Positions 1 through 7,304 of a DNA stretch of 19,316 bases are shown here, in pieces. Source of the stretch: SOKP01 sp048887165. GTDB taxonomy: Archaea > Asgardarchaeota > Lokiarchaeia > Sigyniarchaeales > SOKP01. Both the position numbers and the translations under genes were made by a program. The DNA lies in contig JBHLJZ010000072.1 of NCBI GenBank assembly GCA_048887165.1, forward strand, positions 1-19,316. Reading direction: 5' to 3'. The notes under the pieces are model-generated. The model saw only the letters and a list, made by a program, of their open reading frames with translations, made no database searches and was not told the origin of the DNA. The stretch's first letter is position 1, and each line of letters starts with the position of its first letter.

Positions 1-1886
1 GCTCTCAACCAAAGTTTTTCATATTTTTTCTTAAGATATTCAAATTTATCTTTAATATACTCTAAATCTGGAATGCATTTTAAAATACTTTTTTGCTTTA
101 TACTGCTCTTGTGAAGAGATCTTGTTATAGTGAATGAAATTCTTAACTTTTCTCCTAGATACTTGGCTAATTCTGCTCCAAATTTTATATATTCAAAATT
201 ATGTATTTCAAATTTGGTATGATCCTCAAGTTGTTCGTATAATCGTATACATTTATTCCCTAGTTCTTCTAGCTTATCATAATTTTTACATGATGGTTTA
301 TACTTTTTAGTAGGGAAAGGGTGTTTGAAGAAATACGTGTAAAAAAAAGGAGGTAATAATATAGCCAATTTTTTGTATAAGGAGGCTGACGAACTTAGCT
401 TTGTATATAAATCATTGAATTGATTTAGATATTCTTTATTTATCCCATAAAAAAGAAATCCAAATTTTTTTTTTAAATTGTTATACTCATATAACTCAAA
501 ACTCCATGTTAGTTCAGAAGTTAAAATAGCTCCGAAGATCTCATTTTCTCTTAATGAATAATAGTGAAAATCGCCCCAAGTACATGTAAGAACGCCTAAG
601 CATCCTTCATCTTTTTTTTCATATGCTGTTCTTACCAAGCTATAAATATTCTTGCTAGAATTTCTGTTGTCTGGAAAATTTCTTTGCCAATTGAGCATAG
701 ACGGACTAACTATTACTTTGTAACCTGCTTTTAACAATTTTTCAACTTTAGGATATTTTTTCTTGGGTCTATATTCCCAAAGCATTATTATTATATTCTT
801 ATTCAGATTTTCCAGAATCTTCTTATCACTTGCAACGATATCGTCATACATAATTACATTAGTTTTCCCATAAGATCTAACCATCTCATATAATCTTTCA
901 TAAAAATCTAGGTACGCTTGACTTTTTCCGATATTTTTGATGAACTCACGTGAGCGATATTTCCCAAAATCAAAACTTTCATCACATCCAATATGAAAAT
1001 ATGAAGATGAGAATGCATTAGTCAATTCAGAAATATAATCTTCTAAAAAATTATAAATCTCAGGATTGGAAATATTTAAACATTGAGCCCCTGGATATTC
1101 ACCTAACTGTTCATATTCTTTATGAGTTAAAAGATTATCAACATGTCCTAAACATTCAAAAATTGGAACAAAATTAATGAATCTTTCCTTGGCAAATCTA
1201 TCAATTTCTTCTATTTCTGTTTTTGTTAAAGCTCCTCGATTTTTTCCTACACTTGGATGTTTCGGATGTGCAAACATATCTTCAATGTATACACAATAAA
1301 AATTCATTTTGTAGTGACTAATTATTTTTATGTATCTTTTAGCATTTTCGATGGTAAATACTTGCCCTCTTGATATATCTTGCGCAATACCTCGTATTTT
1401 TAAATCTGGATTATCTCTAATTTTGATATTATGTAAAAATAATTCATTATGTAATATATAAGCGTTTTTTAACAATTGAATAAGAGTTTGAAGTCCATAA
1501 AATAATCCTTGTTCATGGATACTAAAAATAATTATATTTCCATCAGTTATTTCAAGATTATAAACTTCTTGATTGTTAATTGTTAGGAGGTATTGAATTT
1601 GAATTTTGTTTTGTATGTCTTTATCAATCATATCAAAGTTAATTTTATCAGAACTAAGCCTAATATTTGAAATTGATTCTAAAAAGTTATTAAAATCATT
1701 TATAAATAGATTTTTATTTAAAACATTAAATAAGAATAAATTGCAGTCTGGTGTAATCTTAAATGTTAAATTTTCATCAGAAAATCTAATTTCTTTAGGA
1801 TTTGGAATTAAAATTGGGTTGTTAATCAAAAATTTCTCCCCTTTCTTTAAATTGGTAATAATTAAAACCTTTAACCGATTTCCCAT
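1..1886 (-). CDS. GH20 beta-N-acetylhexosaminidase-like protein (3' end outside window)
   Basis: Reading the minus strand from the ATG at 1886-1884 gives 628 uninterrupted codons to the window edge, so the C-terminus is missing. An in-frame TAG lies three codons before this ATG, which fixes it as the first start; AGGG sits just upstream. Residues about 20-155 resemble the non-catalytic N-terminal domain common in GH20 enzymes. A TIM-barrel-like region begins near KIRGIAQDISRG. The GH20 catalytic signature HxGxDE appears as HIGCDES (residues 298-304), with D302 and E303 at the positions that, in the family, orient the substrate acetamido group and act as general acid. There is no signal peptide, so a cytoplasmic role in releasing terminal GlcNAc or GalNAc is inferred. 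Family assignment is firm; substrate is not known. Confidence 0.85.
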   Translation of the reverse strand, partial: MGNRLKVLIITNLKKGEKFLINNPILIPNPKEIRFSDENLTFKITPDCNLFLFNVLNKNLFINDFNNFLESISNIRLSSDKINFDMIDKDIQNKIQIQYLLTINNQEVYNLEITDGNIIIFSIHEQGLFYGLQTLIQLLKNAYILHNELFLHNIKIRDNPDLKIRGIAQDISRGQVFTIENAKRYIKIISHYKMNFYCVYIEDMFAHPKHPSVGKNRGALTKTEIEEIDRFAKERFINFVPIFECLGHVDNLLTHKEYEQLGEYPGAQCLNISNPEIYNFLEDYISELTNAFSSSYFHIGCDESFDFGKYRSREFIKNIGKSQAYLDFYERLYEMVRSYGKTNVIMYDDIVASDKKILENLNKNIIIMLWEYRPKKKYPKVEKLLKAGYKVIVSPSMLNWQRNFPDNRNSSKNIYSLVRTAYEKKDEGCLGVLTCTWGDFHYYSLRENEIFGAILTSELTWSFELYEYNNLKKKFGFLFYGINKEYLNQFNDLYTKLSSSASLYKKLAILLPPFFYTYFFKHPFPTKKYKPSCKNYDKLEELGNKCIRLYEQLEDHTKFEIHNFEYIKFGAELAKYLGEKLRISFTITRSLHKSSIKQKSILKCIPDLEYIKDKFEYLKKKYEKLWLR

Positions 1887-1949
1887 AATTCCCTAACTTT
1901 CTTTTTTTATTACTATCGATTAAAAAAATATATTAACTAATCAAAATTT

Positions 1950-1975
1950 AATTGATAGCAAAGATTATATCAATT
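1950..1975. promoter_or_regulatory. Inverted repeat in divergent GH20/pgk promoter region
   Basis: AATTGATA (1950-1957) and TATCAATT (1968-1975) form an exact 8-bp inverted repeat with a 10-nt spacer. A near copy, TATCGATT, lies at 1914-1921. The repeat sits between the starts of the divergent GH20 and pgk genes, about 45 nt before pgk. It could be an operator, but the arms are AT-rich and chance is not excluded. Confidence 0.3.
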
Positions 1976-2020
1976 TAAATTCAAATATAAGAAAAATTTT
2001 ATGAATCCAAATCAAAAGTG

Positions 2021-3256
2021 ATGAACTATATGAAGATAGATTATACATCATATAAGGATGTTGATTTAATAGGGAAAAAAGTGCTGATACGAGTGGATAT
2101 AAATTCAAACATTGACACAGACAAGATGGAAATTAGAGATTCTCCCAGGATTCGGGCATTAGTTCCTGCTTTAAATGAAAATTTTAAAGATAGTGCTGTA
2201 ATTATATTAGCTCATCAATCAAGACCAGGTAGCGCCGATTTTACAGATCTTGACATACATGCAAAAGAAATTGAAAAATATCTTGGACGAACTGTGAAAT
2301 TTGTTAAAGATATTTATGGAGATCAAGCAGTTCAAGCTATAAATGATCTAAAACCAGGAGAAGTTTTAGTTCTTAACAACGTAAGGAAATTCGAAGGTGA
2401 AATGAAAAATTATAAAGATTTTTCAGAAGCTGAAAATACCGAGATGGTTAAAACCCTTTTTCCTTTAGTTGATTATGTGATTGTTGATGCTTTTGGTGCT
2501 GCTCATCGTGCTCATGCTTCGATTGTAGGTTGGCCAAAAATGCTAGCTGGCCCTATAACAGATAATGAATTAAGTGCTTTGAAGAAGATAATGGATATTC
2601 CAGATAAACCTATGGCTATGCTCATAGGAGGAGCTAAAGCTATTGATAAATTTAAAGCAATGAAGTATAATTTTGATAATGACAAATTGGATTATGCTTT
2701 ATGTTCTGGATTAACAGCAATATTAATTTTTGAAGCACTCGGTAAAAATATGGGAGAACCAAACCATAAAATTATCGCTGAAGATTTAGAAGCAAATAAG
2801 GACATGATTAAAGAAACTTATGAAAAATATAAGAATAAAATAATTCTACCTGAAGATTTAGTAATCGATGATAATGGTAAAAGAAAAGTCATTAAAGTTG
2901 ATGAGGCCGGTACGTACAATACTACAACTGGAGATATTGGCCCAAAAACTGAAAAACAATTTGAAAAAGTAATGATGAAATGCAAAACAATCGTAGCAAA
3001 TGGTCCCCCTGGTATTTTTGAACAGGAAGTATTTAGAGAAGCCACAAACAAAATGGTAGAAACTATGGTTAAAGCAACAAAGAAAAATAATGCCCTTACT
3101 ATCATTGGCGGTGGCGAAATGGGTGCAGCGGCTTCTATGGCTGGAAAAGCTGATGATGTTTCTTTTATTTCTACTGCTGGTGGAGCTATGTTAGAAATTT
3201 TATCTGGAAAGGATCTCCCAATGATTCGAGCTTTACGAGAAAAGAAGCTTAAATGA
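2021..3256 (+). CDS. pgk: Phosphoglycerate kinase
   Basis: This cytoplasmic glycolytic/gluconeogenic enzyme transfers phosphate between 1,3-bisphosphoglycerate and ADP. The protein is about 411 residues, the usual size for archaeal PGK. Family segments appear in order: KKVLIRVDIN (the RxDxN substrate region), AHQSRPG, NNVRKFEGE, VDAFGAAHRAHASIVG, then in the nucleotide-binding half GGAKAIDKF, NGPPGIFE and the C-terminal IIGGGEMGAAAS. The start is ambiguous: GTG at 2018, ATG at 2021 and ATG at 2030 are all in frame with no clear Shine-Dalgarno site. ATG 2021 is used here; ATG 2030 (MKIDYTSYKD) would fit the family equally well. It is a single-gene unit followed by a T-rich stretch and a tRNA gene. 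Confidence 0.97.
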   Translation: MNYMKIDYTSYKDVDLIGKKVLIRVDINSNIDTDKMEIRDSPRIRALVPALNENFKDSAVIILAHQSRPGSADFTDLDIHAKEIEKYLGRTVKFVKDIYGDQAVQAINDLKPGEVLVLNNVRKFEGEMKNYKDFSEAENTEMVKTLFPLVDYVIVDAFGAAHRAHASIVGWPKMLAGPITDNELSALKKIMDIPDKPMAMLIGGAKAIDKFKAMKYNFDNDKLDYALCSGLTAILIFEALGKNMGEPNHKIIAEDLEANKDMIKETYEKYKNKIILPEDLVIDDNGKRKVIKVDEAGTYNTTTGDIGPKTEKQFEKVMMKCKTIVANGPPGIFEQEVFREATNKMVETMVKATKKNNALTIIGGGEMGAAASMAGKADDVSFISTAGGAMLEILSGKDLPMIRALREKKLK

Positions 3257-3285
3257 TTATTTTTTAAACTTTTTATTTTTTTCTT
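3257..3285 (+). terminator. T-rich terminator after pgk
   Basis: Directly after the pgk stop codon there are several runs of five to seven T residues (about 3261-3266, 3271-3275, 3277-3282). Archaeal RNA polymerase commonly terminates at such T tracts without a hairpin. The role is inferred from position and composition only. Confidence 0.5.
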
Positions 3286-3342
3286 ACAAATTAGGTACTA
3301 TATTAGGAATTCTCATTTTTAATAAAATATTTATTTTTTAAT

Positions 3343-3350
3343 ACTATAAA
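3343..3350 (+). promoter_or_regulatory. TATA-like element for tRNA-Val
   Basis: The sequence ACTATAAA ends about 39 nt before the first base of the tRNA-Val gene. A start site 20-25 nt downstream would give a short 5' leader. In such AT-rich DNA this is suggestive only. Confidence 0.35.
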
Positions 3351-3388
3351 TTAATTCAACAAGATTTCAATTTTCAAAAAATTGAGAT

Positions 3389-3512
3389 GGGCCCGTGGTC
3401 TAGAGGGAACTCAGTTTCTGAGTTTCTCGGAGAACTCGGTAAGTTTCTAACCCGAAATGACGTCCGCTTGACGTGCGGAAGGTCGTGCGTTCAAATCGCG
3501 CCGGGCCCACCA
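3389..3512 (+). tRNA. tRNA-Val (GAC) with a ~48-nt insert in the D-loop
   Basis: The acceptor GGGCCCG (3389-3395) pairs perfectly with CGGGCCC (3502-3508), followed by discriminator A and an encoded CCA (3510-3512). The T arm is GTGCG-TTCAAAT-CGCGC. The anticodon arm is TCCGC-TTGACGT-GCGGA, with anticodon GAC at 3470-3472, reading valine GUC codons. D-stem halves GTC (3398-3400 without the fourth pair) and GAC (3459-3461) are present, but the D-loop between A14 (3402) and A21 (3457) is 56 nt rather than about 8. The total is 124 nt against the expected 76, so about 48 nt are extra, starting just after G18G19 (3405-3406). The anticodon loop is uninterrupted, so this would be a non-canonical intron. 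I could not place a convincing bulge-helix-bulge motif, so exact boundaries are unresolved. Confidence 0.88.
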
Positions 3513-3545
3513 TAATATCAATAATAAAGATAAGAATAGAAGAAA

Positions 3546-4025
3546 ATGCCAATTAGAATTCGTTGGGGATCAAAGGATTATCTTCCAATTGCTCTTATGC
3601 TTTTGGGATCATGTGGAATTTTTCAATTATTATTCATTTTTATTGCTCAGTATTTCTTTGGAATTGGAAATTATCTGGTAACAATTATCATCCCAATTGC
3701 AATAACAATTGCATTATTTTTTGCATCAGTAATAACTTTTGAAGCATTTGCTCAAGTTGAAAGAAGAGAGACCCTAAAAAGACCGTTTAGTAAATCAAAA
3801 AGAGACTTATCTAAATTTAACCGATTTTTGAAATTTCCTGTTGTTAGACCGTTATTTATTATATTTATTATCTTTTTAATCATGTTCTTCGGTTCTTACT
3901 TTTTCTCTTTGATTTTTTGGGATAAAATAATTTCGTTTTTGGTAGCTGAAAATTTTTCTGCTGTCATCTGCTTCTTAATAGCTAATTTAATTGAGAAGAA
4001 TTATGCAAAAGTTAGAAGATATTAA
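3546..4025 (+). CDS. Four-helix membrane protein of unknown function
   Basis: I do not recognise this 159-residue protein. It is strongly hydrophobic, with probable membrane spans near residues 14-36, 42-66, 100-122 and 127-148. A basic loop between spans two and three (about 70-95, rich in K and R) is probably cytoplasmic by the positive-inside rule. No catalytic motif or cysteine pair is apparent. The ATG at 3546 follows the tRNA-Val gene by only 33 nt, with a weak purine-rich stretch (AGAAGAAA) before it, so it may be co-transcribed with the tRNA or have its own weak promoter. A chance ORF is unlikely given its length and regular transmembrane pattern. Confidence 0.7.
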   Translation: MPIRIRWGSKDYLPIALMLLGSCGIFQLLFIFIAQYFFGIGNYLVTIIIPIAITIALFFASVITFEAFAQVERRETLKRPFSKSKRDLSKFNRFLKFPVVRPLFIIFIIFLIMFFGSYFFSLIFWDKIISFLVAENFSAVICFLIANLIEKNYAKVRRY

Positions 4026-4157
4026 AAATGTTTATTAAATTACAAGAATAGTTCGATATTTGAAATTATAAAGATTTTAATGTCTAGTTATACCAAAATT
4101 ATTTATTAGCTAAATCCCATATTTTATATTAAAATAAAGTTCTTGTAGTTATTGATT

Positions 4158-5000
4158 ATGGCTAAACTTGATATTCGTTGTCCATCATGCGCAAAAAGAG
4201 GCGATATAGAAATTTCAGATGAGGCGATAAAAGGTACTACAAGAGGTTTATATGCAGTCAATATAACAGAAGGCATTGTTTGTGAGCACTCATTTGTTGC
4301 ATATGTCGATAAAAATTGTGTTGTTAGAGATTGTTATATGGCTGATTTTCAAATTGATCTTCCAACTGCTTTTCCAGAACAGAAGGTTGAAGAGGAACTC
4401 ACTCCAGTAGAAGATGTTGATGTATCATTAATTAAGCTTAATTTAACTTCATCTTTGCTTGCTTATGTTATTAGAGCAATAATTTATAAACAACATATTG
4501 TTATTATTTCTAATCAAACGTATTTATATAACGATATAATCAATTTCTTTGAATATATCACTCAAAATACTTTTAATACTAATATCTCCATAATATCAAA
4601 AGAAGAATATAAAAGTAAGAAATTTGGTAAATCTATTGCTGTTCAAGGAAGAGAAATTATCCAAGATAAAGAGAGGATAATTGATCCAAAAAAGATAAGA
4701 GTTGAACGCACATTTGTGCAGAAATTTTTAGATGAATATGATTTGACTTCTAGTATCATAATTTTAAAAAATGAACTTCAGAGAGCTTACAGGTTATCCG
4801 AAACGATTGTTGATATCATTAAAAACTTGAAAAAGAATGAGAAAGTTTATTCTAGGAAAATTATTGATAAATTAGCTGAAGTTCATAATGTTAAAGTACA
4901 AATGCCCTATCTCGACTTTTTGTTCGAAATAGTAGAAAATTATTTTGAAGTAAAAATACCTAAATCTTCAAATATTTCAAATTTTCTTGGAACTTTATAA
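4158..5000 (+). CDS. Zinc-ribbon (CxxC...CxH) protein of unknown function
   Basis: From ATG 4158 the protein is 280 residues; a TTG six bases upstream gives two more residues and is less likely. The N-terminal 65 residues contain C8-P-S-C11 and C42-E-H44, a probable four-ligand zinc site, followed by a beta-rich stretch (HSFVAYVDKN, VVRDC, ADFQIDLP). The remainder, about 90-280, is mixed alpha/beta without recognisable catalytic residues and ends in a helical region with several charged helices. I believe N-terminal modules of this CPxC/CxH type recur in Asgard proteins, but that is from memory and needs a search. It is soluble with no signal peptide. A TATA-like run (4121-4134) and no Shine-Dalgarno site precede it. 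Function is unknown. Confidence 0.75.
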   Translation: MAKLDIRCPSCAKRGDIEISDEAIKGTTRGLYAVNITEGIVCEHSFVAYVDKNCVVRDCYMADFQIDLPTAFPEQKVEEELTPVEDVDVSLIKLNLTSSLLAYVIRAIIYKQHIVIISNQTYLYNDIINFFEYITQNTFNTNISIISKEEYKSKKFGKSIAVQGREIIQDKERIIDPKKIRVERTFVQKFLDEYDLTSSIIILKNELQRAYRLSETIVDIIKNLKKNEKVYSRKIIDKLAEVHNVKVQMPYLDFLFEIVENYFEVKIPKSSNISNFLGTL

Positions 5001-5101
5001 AAAATATATACAAACCAATAATTGTACCTAATTATCTTTTAAATTGCATTGTAATCAGTTTGAATTTTATTTTGAGTTTTGTGAATAACTTAAAGCATTA
5101 G

Positions 5102-5127
5102 TTAATTTTAAAAAAATAGAAAATTAA
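5102..5127. terminator. Possible bidirectional terminator between convergent genes
   Basis: TTAATTTT (5102-5109) and AAAATTAA (5120-5127) form an exact 8-bp inverted repeat in the 135-nt gap between the zinc-ribbon gene and the converging methyltransferase gene. Its A/T-only arms make a weak stem. Position is the main argument. Confidence 0.25.
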
Positions 5128-5135
5128 AATATAAT

Positions 5136-6437
5136 TCATTTTCGATACCATCCATATTTATGAACCGCGTCAGTCATGGCTTGTACATTCTCATGCCTAG
5201 CCTCATTAGGAATTCCTGAAACTCCTCCATCTACGAGATATCCTCCACCTTCCATGCATCCTTCTATACTTTTCTTTACATACTCTTCAACTGCTTTAGG
5301 TGGTCCTCCTACTAAAAGGGAAGCAGGAATATTACCTCTGATACACACATGATCACCCATTATTTCCTTGACTTTGATTATATCTGTGTCATGGAACCAA
5401 TATACGGCCTTTCCTTTATGAGTTTTTGCGAATTCAGCTAGATATTCAAGGCGATCTGTATATCTTCCTTCAAAAAAGGGCATTGGAATAATATCTTTTT
5501 TAATCATCCCATCCATAACTTTAGTAAGTGTTGGCCAATAAAATTCCTCAAATTGGTCATTTGACATGAAACCATCAGCACCTCTATGCAGGGGTATAAA
5601 TGAAAGCGTAATTGTATCTACATCGGGATCTCCAAATGATAGTACCGAAGTATCCATCCCTTCTAACATAGGATCGACTAGTAATTCACACAAAGCTTTT
5701 AATTCTTCAGGATTTCTAAACATATCTATCATAGCGCCCCGCATACCTCTTAATGTATCTGATACCATATCAAATGGTGCCTGTGCAAGAGCAAACTGAC
5801 CTGCTATTGGATTTCCCCTTTTCTTCATTGTCTTGTTATATTTTCTCATCCCTAGAACTGAGCCTATCATACTTCTCAATGCCTTTTTAAAGCTCTTAAT
5901 CATTTTTTTCACATCTTTATTCAAGAAAAAAAACATGAAGTTAAATCCGGAAAACATCATAGCTAAATATGCTAGCTGAGGAAACTTTTTAAACGGATTT
6001 AAAACTGTATTTTGATCGGGAACAACTGTACGAAGTAAAAATCCAGTTGGATCCTTTAGAAGTTCCTTATAATCTTCCGCTTCCATCCATGGTTTTTCTA
6101 TAATCTGATACGGTTGATTGTCTCCTAGACGAAAGTCAGGATTTGCGGCTCCTGGCCACTTCATTGTCCTAACTCCCAAAATGTCACTAAGTTTACCTAA
6201 TCCTGGAAATAAAAGGGCGGGGTAAAGATCCCAATCATAACGACTAAAAACTTTAAGAGCGGCACTACTATATTTTCTACCTTTATACATTGCTTCTTTA
6301 TGTGTCATACCTACCTGTAAGGCTGGAAAAAAAACATCTGTAAAGGGAGTAATAGGTACACGATCTGGTTCTTTCAATGCTACTGCATCTCTCACTCGCT
6401 GGACTCTCTCTTTTAAAAGTTGTTCTGGATTCATCAT
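5136..6437 (-). CDS. URO-D superfamily corrinoid-dependent methyltransferase-like protein
   Basis: The 433-residue protein has the uroporphyrinogen-decarboxylase-like TIM-barrel pattern: an N-terminal RVRDAVALKEPDRVPITP segment, a central FALAQAPFDMVSDTLRG segment, and C-terminal EGRYTDRLEYL, FHDTDIIKVKEIMGD and IRGNIPASLL. The gene directly upstream encodes a corrinoid protein, so methyl transfer to or from a corrinoid is more likely than heme synthesis. The HxC...C zinc site of MtaA/MtbA-type enzymes is not evident: H349 is followed by Asp-Thr, and the expected late Cys region reads GGVSGIP. E323 and H349 could still bind metal, as in some O-demethylase-type members. The start is set by GGAGGT at 6450-6445 inside the end of the upstream gene, 7 nt before ATG 6437. 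The substrate is unknown. Confidence 0.85.
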   Translation of the reverse strand: MMNPEQLLKERVQRVRDAVALKEPDRVPITPFTDVFFPALQVGMTHKEAMYKGRKYSSAALKVFSRYDWDLYPALLFPGLGKLSDILGVRTMKWPGAANPDFRLGDNQPYQIIEKPWMEAEDYKELLKDPTGFLLRTVVPDQNTVLNPFKKFPQLAYLAMMFSGFNFMFFFLNKDVKKMIKSFKKALRSMIGSVLGMRKYNKTMKKRGNPIAGQFALAQAPFDMVSDTLRGMRGAMIDMFRNPEELKALCELLVDPMLEGMDTSVLSFGDPDVDTITLSFIPLHRGADGFMSNDQFEEFYWPTLTKVMDGMIKKDIIPMPFFEGRYTDRLEYLAEFAKTHKGKAVYWFHDTDIIKVKEIMGDHVCIRGNIPASLLVGGPPKAVEEYVKKSIEGCMEGGGYLVDGGVSGIPNEARHENVQAMTDAVHKYGWYRK

Positions 6438-6440
6438 TAA

Positions 6441-7067
6441 CTATACCTCCATCCACTTATTTGCTATATTTACAGCATCGACAGCACTCTGACCATATGC
6501 GTCAGCACCAACATACTCTACAGTCCGTTCATCAACAGTTCCTCCTCCGATCATAATTTTAACTTTATCTCTTAATCCAGCTTTCTTTAACTTTCCAATA
6601 ATTTCTTTCATTGAATCATATGCTAAAGTTAAAAATCCACTTAAGGCCAAAACTTTAGGTTTAAATTCCTTGATGCTTTCAATAAATCTATCAGATGGTA
6701 CATCTACTCCTAAATCTAAAACTTCAAAACCATTTACATCTAACATAAACTTAACTATGTCCTTACCTATATCATGGATATCACCAAAAACAGTTCCTAA
6801 TAACACCTTTCCCTTTTTCTCCTTACTTAAATATGATTCCTCTAGATTTGGGCTTATTGCATCAAAAATTTGCTTTAATATTTCCCCAGACATAATCAAA
6901 TCTGGAAGAAAGTATTCCTTTTTATTGAATCTTTCTCCAATAATTTTCATAGCTTCCTTGACTTCATCCATTATTTTGGTTGGATCTTCATTATTTTGAA
7001 GCTTTTCTTTTAATAGTTCGATTACTTTATTTTCATTTAATTCAACAATTTCATTTATAAAATTCAT
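6441..7067 (-). CDS. Corrinoid (cobalamin-binding) methyltransferase protein, MtbC/MttC type
   Basis: The 208-residue protein has the two-domain layout of corrinoid shuttle proteins: a helical cap (about 1-85, with FNKKEYFLPDLIMSGEI) and a Rossmann-like B12 domain (about 86-208). The B12 signature DxHxxG is present as D96-I-H98-D-I-G101, where H98 would be the lower axial cobalt ligand. LALSGFLTLAYDSM and the glycine-rich IMIGGG follow in the expected places. In this family the protein carries a methyl group between a substrate-specific methyltransferase and an acceptor enzyme. It is the first gene of a two-gene operon, with only 3 nt between its stop and the start of the URO-D partner. No reductive activase (RamA type) or acceptor gene is in the window. 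The ATG at 7067 has a weak AGGA upstream. Confidence 0.95.
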   Translation of the reverse strand: MNFINEIVELNENKVIELLKEKLQNNEDPTKIMDEVKEAMKIIGERFNKKEYFLPDLIMSGEILKQIFDAISPNLEESYLSKEKKGKVLLGTVFGDIHDIGKDIVKFMLDVNGFEVLDLGVDVPSDRFIESIKEFKPKVLALSGFLTLAYDSMKEIIGKLKKAGLRDKVKIMIGGGTVDERTVEYVGADAYGQSAVDAVNIANKWMEV

Positions 7068-7108
7068 AATTATCCTACTAATTGATTTAAAATTGTTAAT
7101 AATGTTTA

Positions 7109-7225
7109 TGTCTCAACCAATATATAAATATTATAAATTTCCAAATTAGAACTTTGAGACATTAAATTGAAGGTTTAAAAAGAACTAAAGAAAAAAATTG
7201 AAAACTTGTTCCTTCTTTGTCTCAA
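7109..7225. promoter_or_regulatory. Three copies of TGTCTCAA in a divergent promoter region
   Basis: TGTCTCAA occurs at 7109-7116 (plus), 7154-7161 (minus) and 7218-7225 (plus). Copies one and two share ATGTCTCAA, and two and three share TGTCTCAAA. The first two flank a TATA-like TATATAAATA (7121-7130) that would serve the corrinoid operon on the minus strand. The third lies just upstream of a TATA-like tract (about 7231-7245) for the plus-strand membrane gene. Spacing and placement suggest binding sites for one regulator controlling both units; this is inference. Confidence 0.5.
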
Positions 7226-7304
7226 AATGTAAACTTTATATTTATTATTCTATTAAAAAACATATTTCAAATTTCGAAAATTTAACAAAAAGGTAGAATA
7301 ATAT

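Noticed and set aside
1606..1896. Plus-strand 96-codon ORF
   Set aside because: It lies inside the minus-strand GH20 frame, which is open for 628 codons and has a recognisable catalytic motif; this ORF is its shadow.
2818..3105. Minus-strand 95-codon ORF with hydrophobic N-terminus
   Set aside because: Shadow of pgk; the apparent membrane segment is a by-product of the opposite frame.
3405..3453. Possible bulge-helix-bulge built from GGG/CCC and AACT/AGTT
   Set aside because: The 3'-side bulge would be 5 nt, and cutting there would not restore a normal D-loop; intron ends were left open.
5566..5799. Plus-strand 77-codon ORF
   Set aside because: Antisense to the URO-D methyltransferase gene, with no family resemblance.
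6670..6999. Plus-strand 109-codon ORF
   Set aside because: Antisense to the corrinoid protein gene; composition follows from the coding strand.
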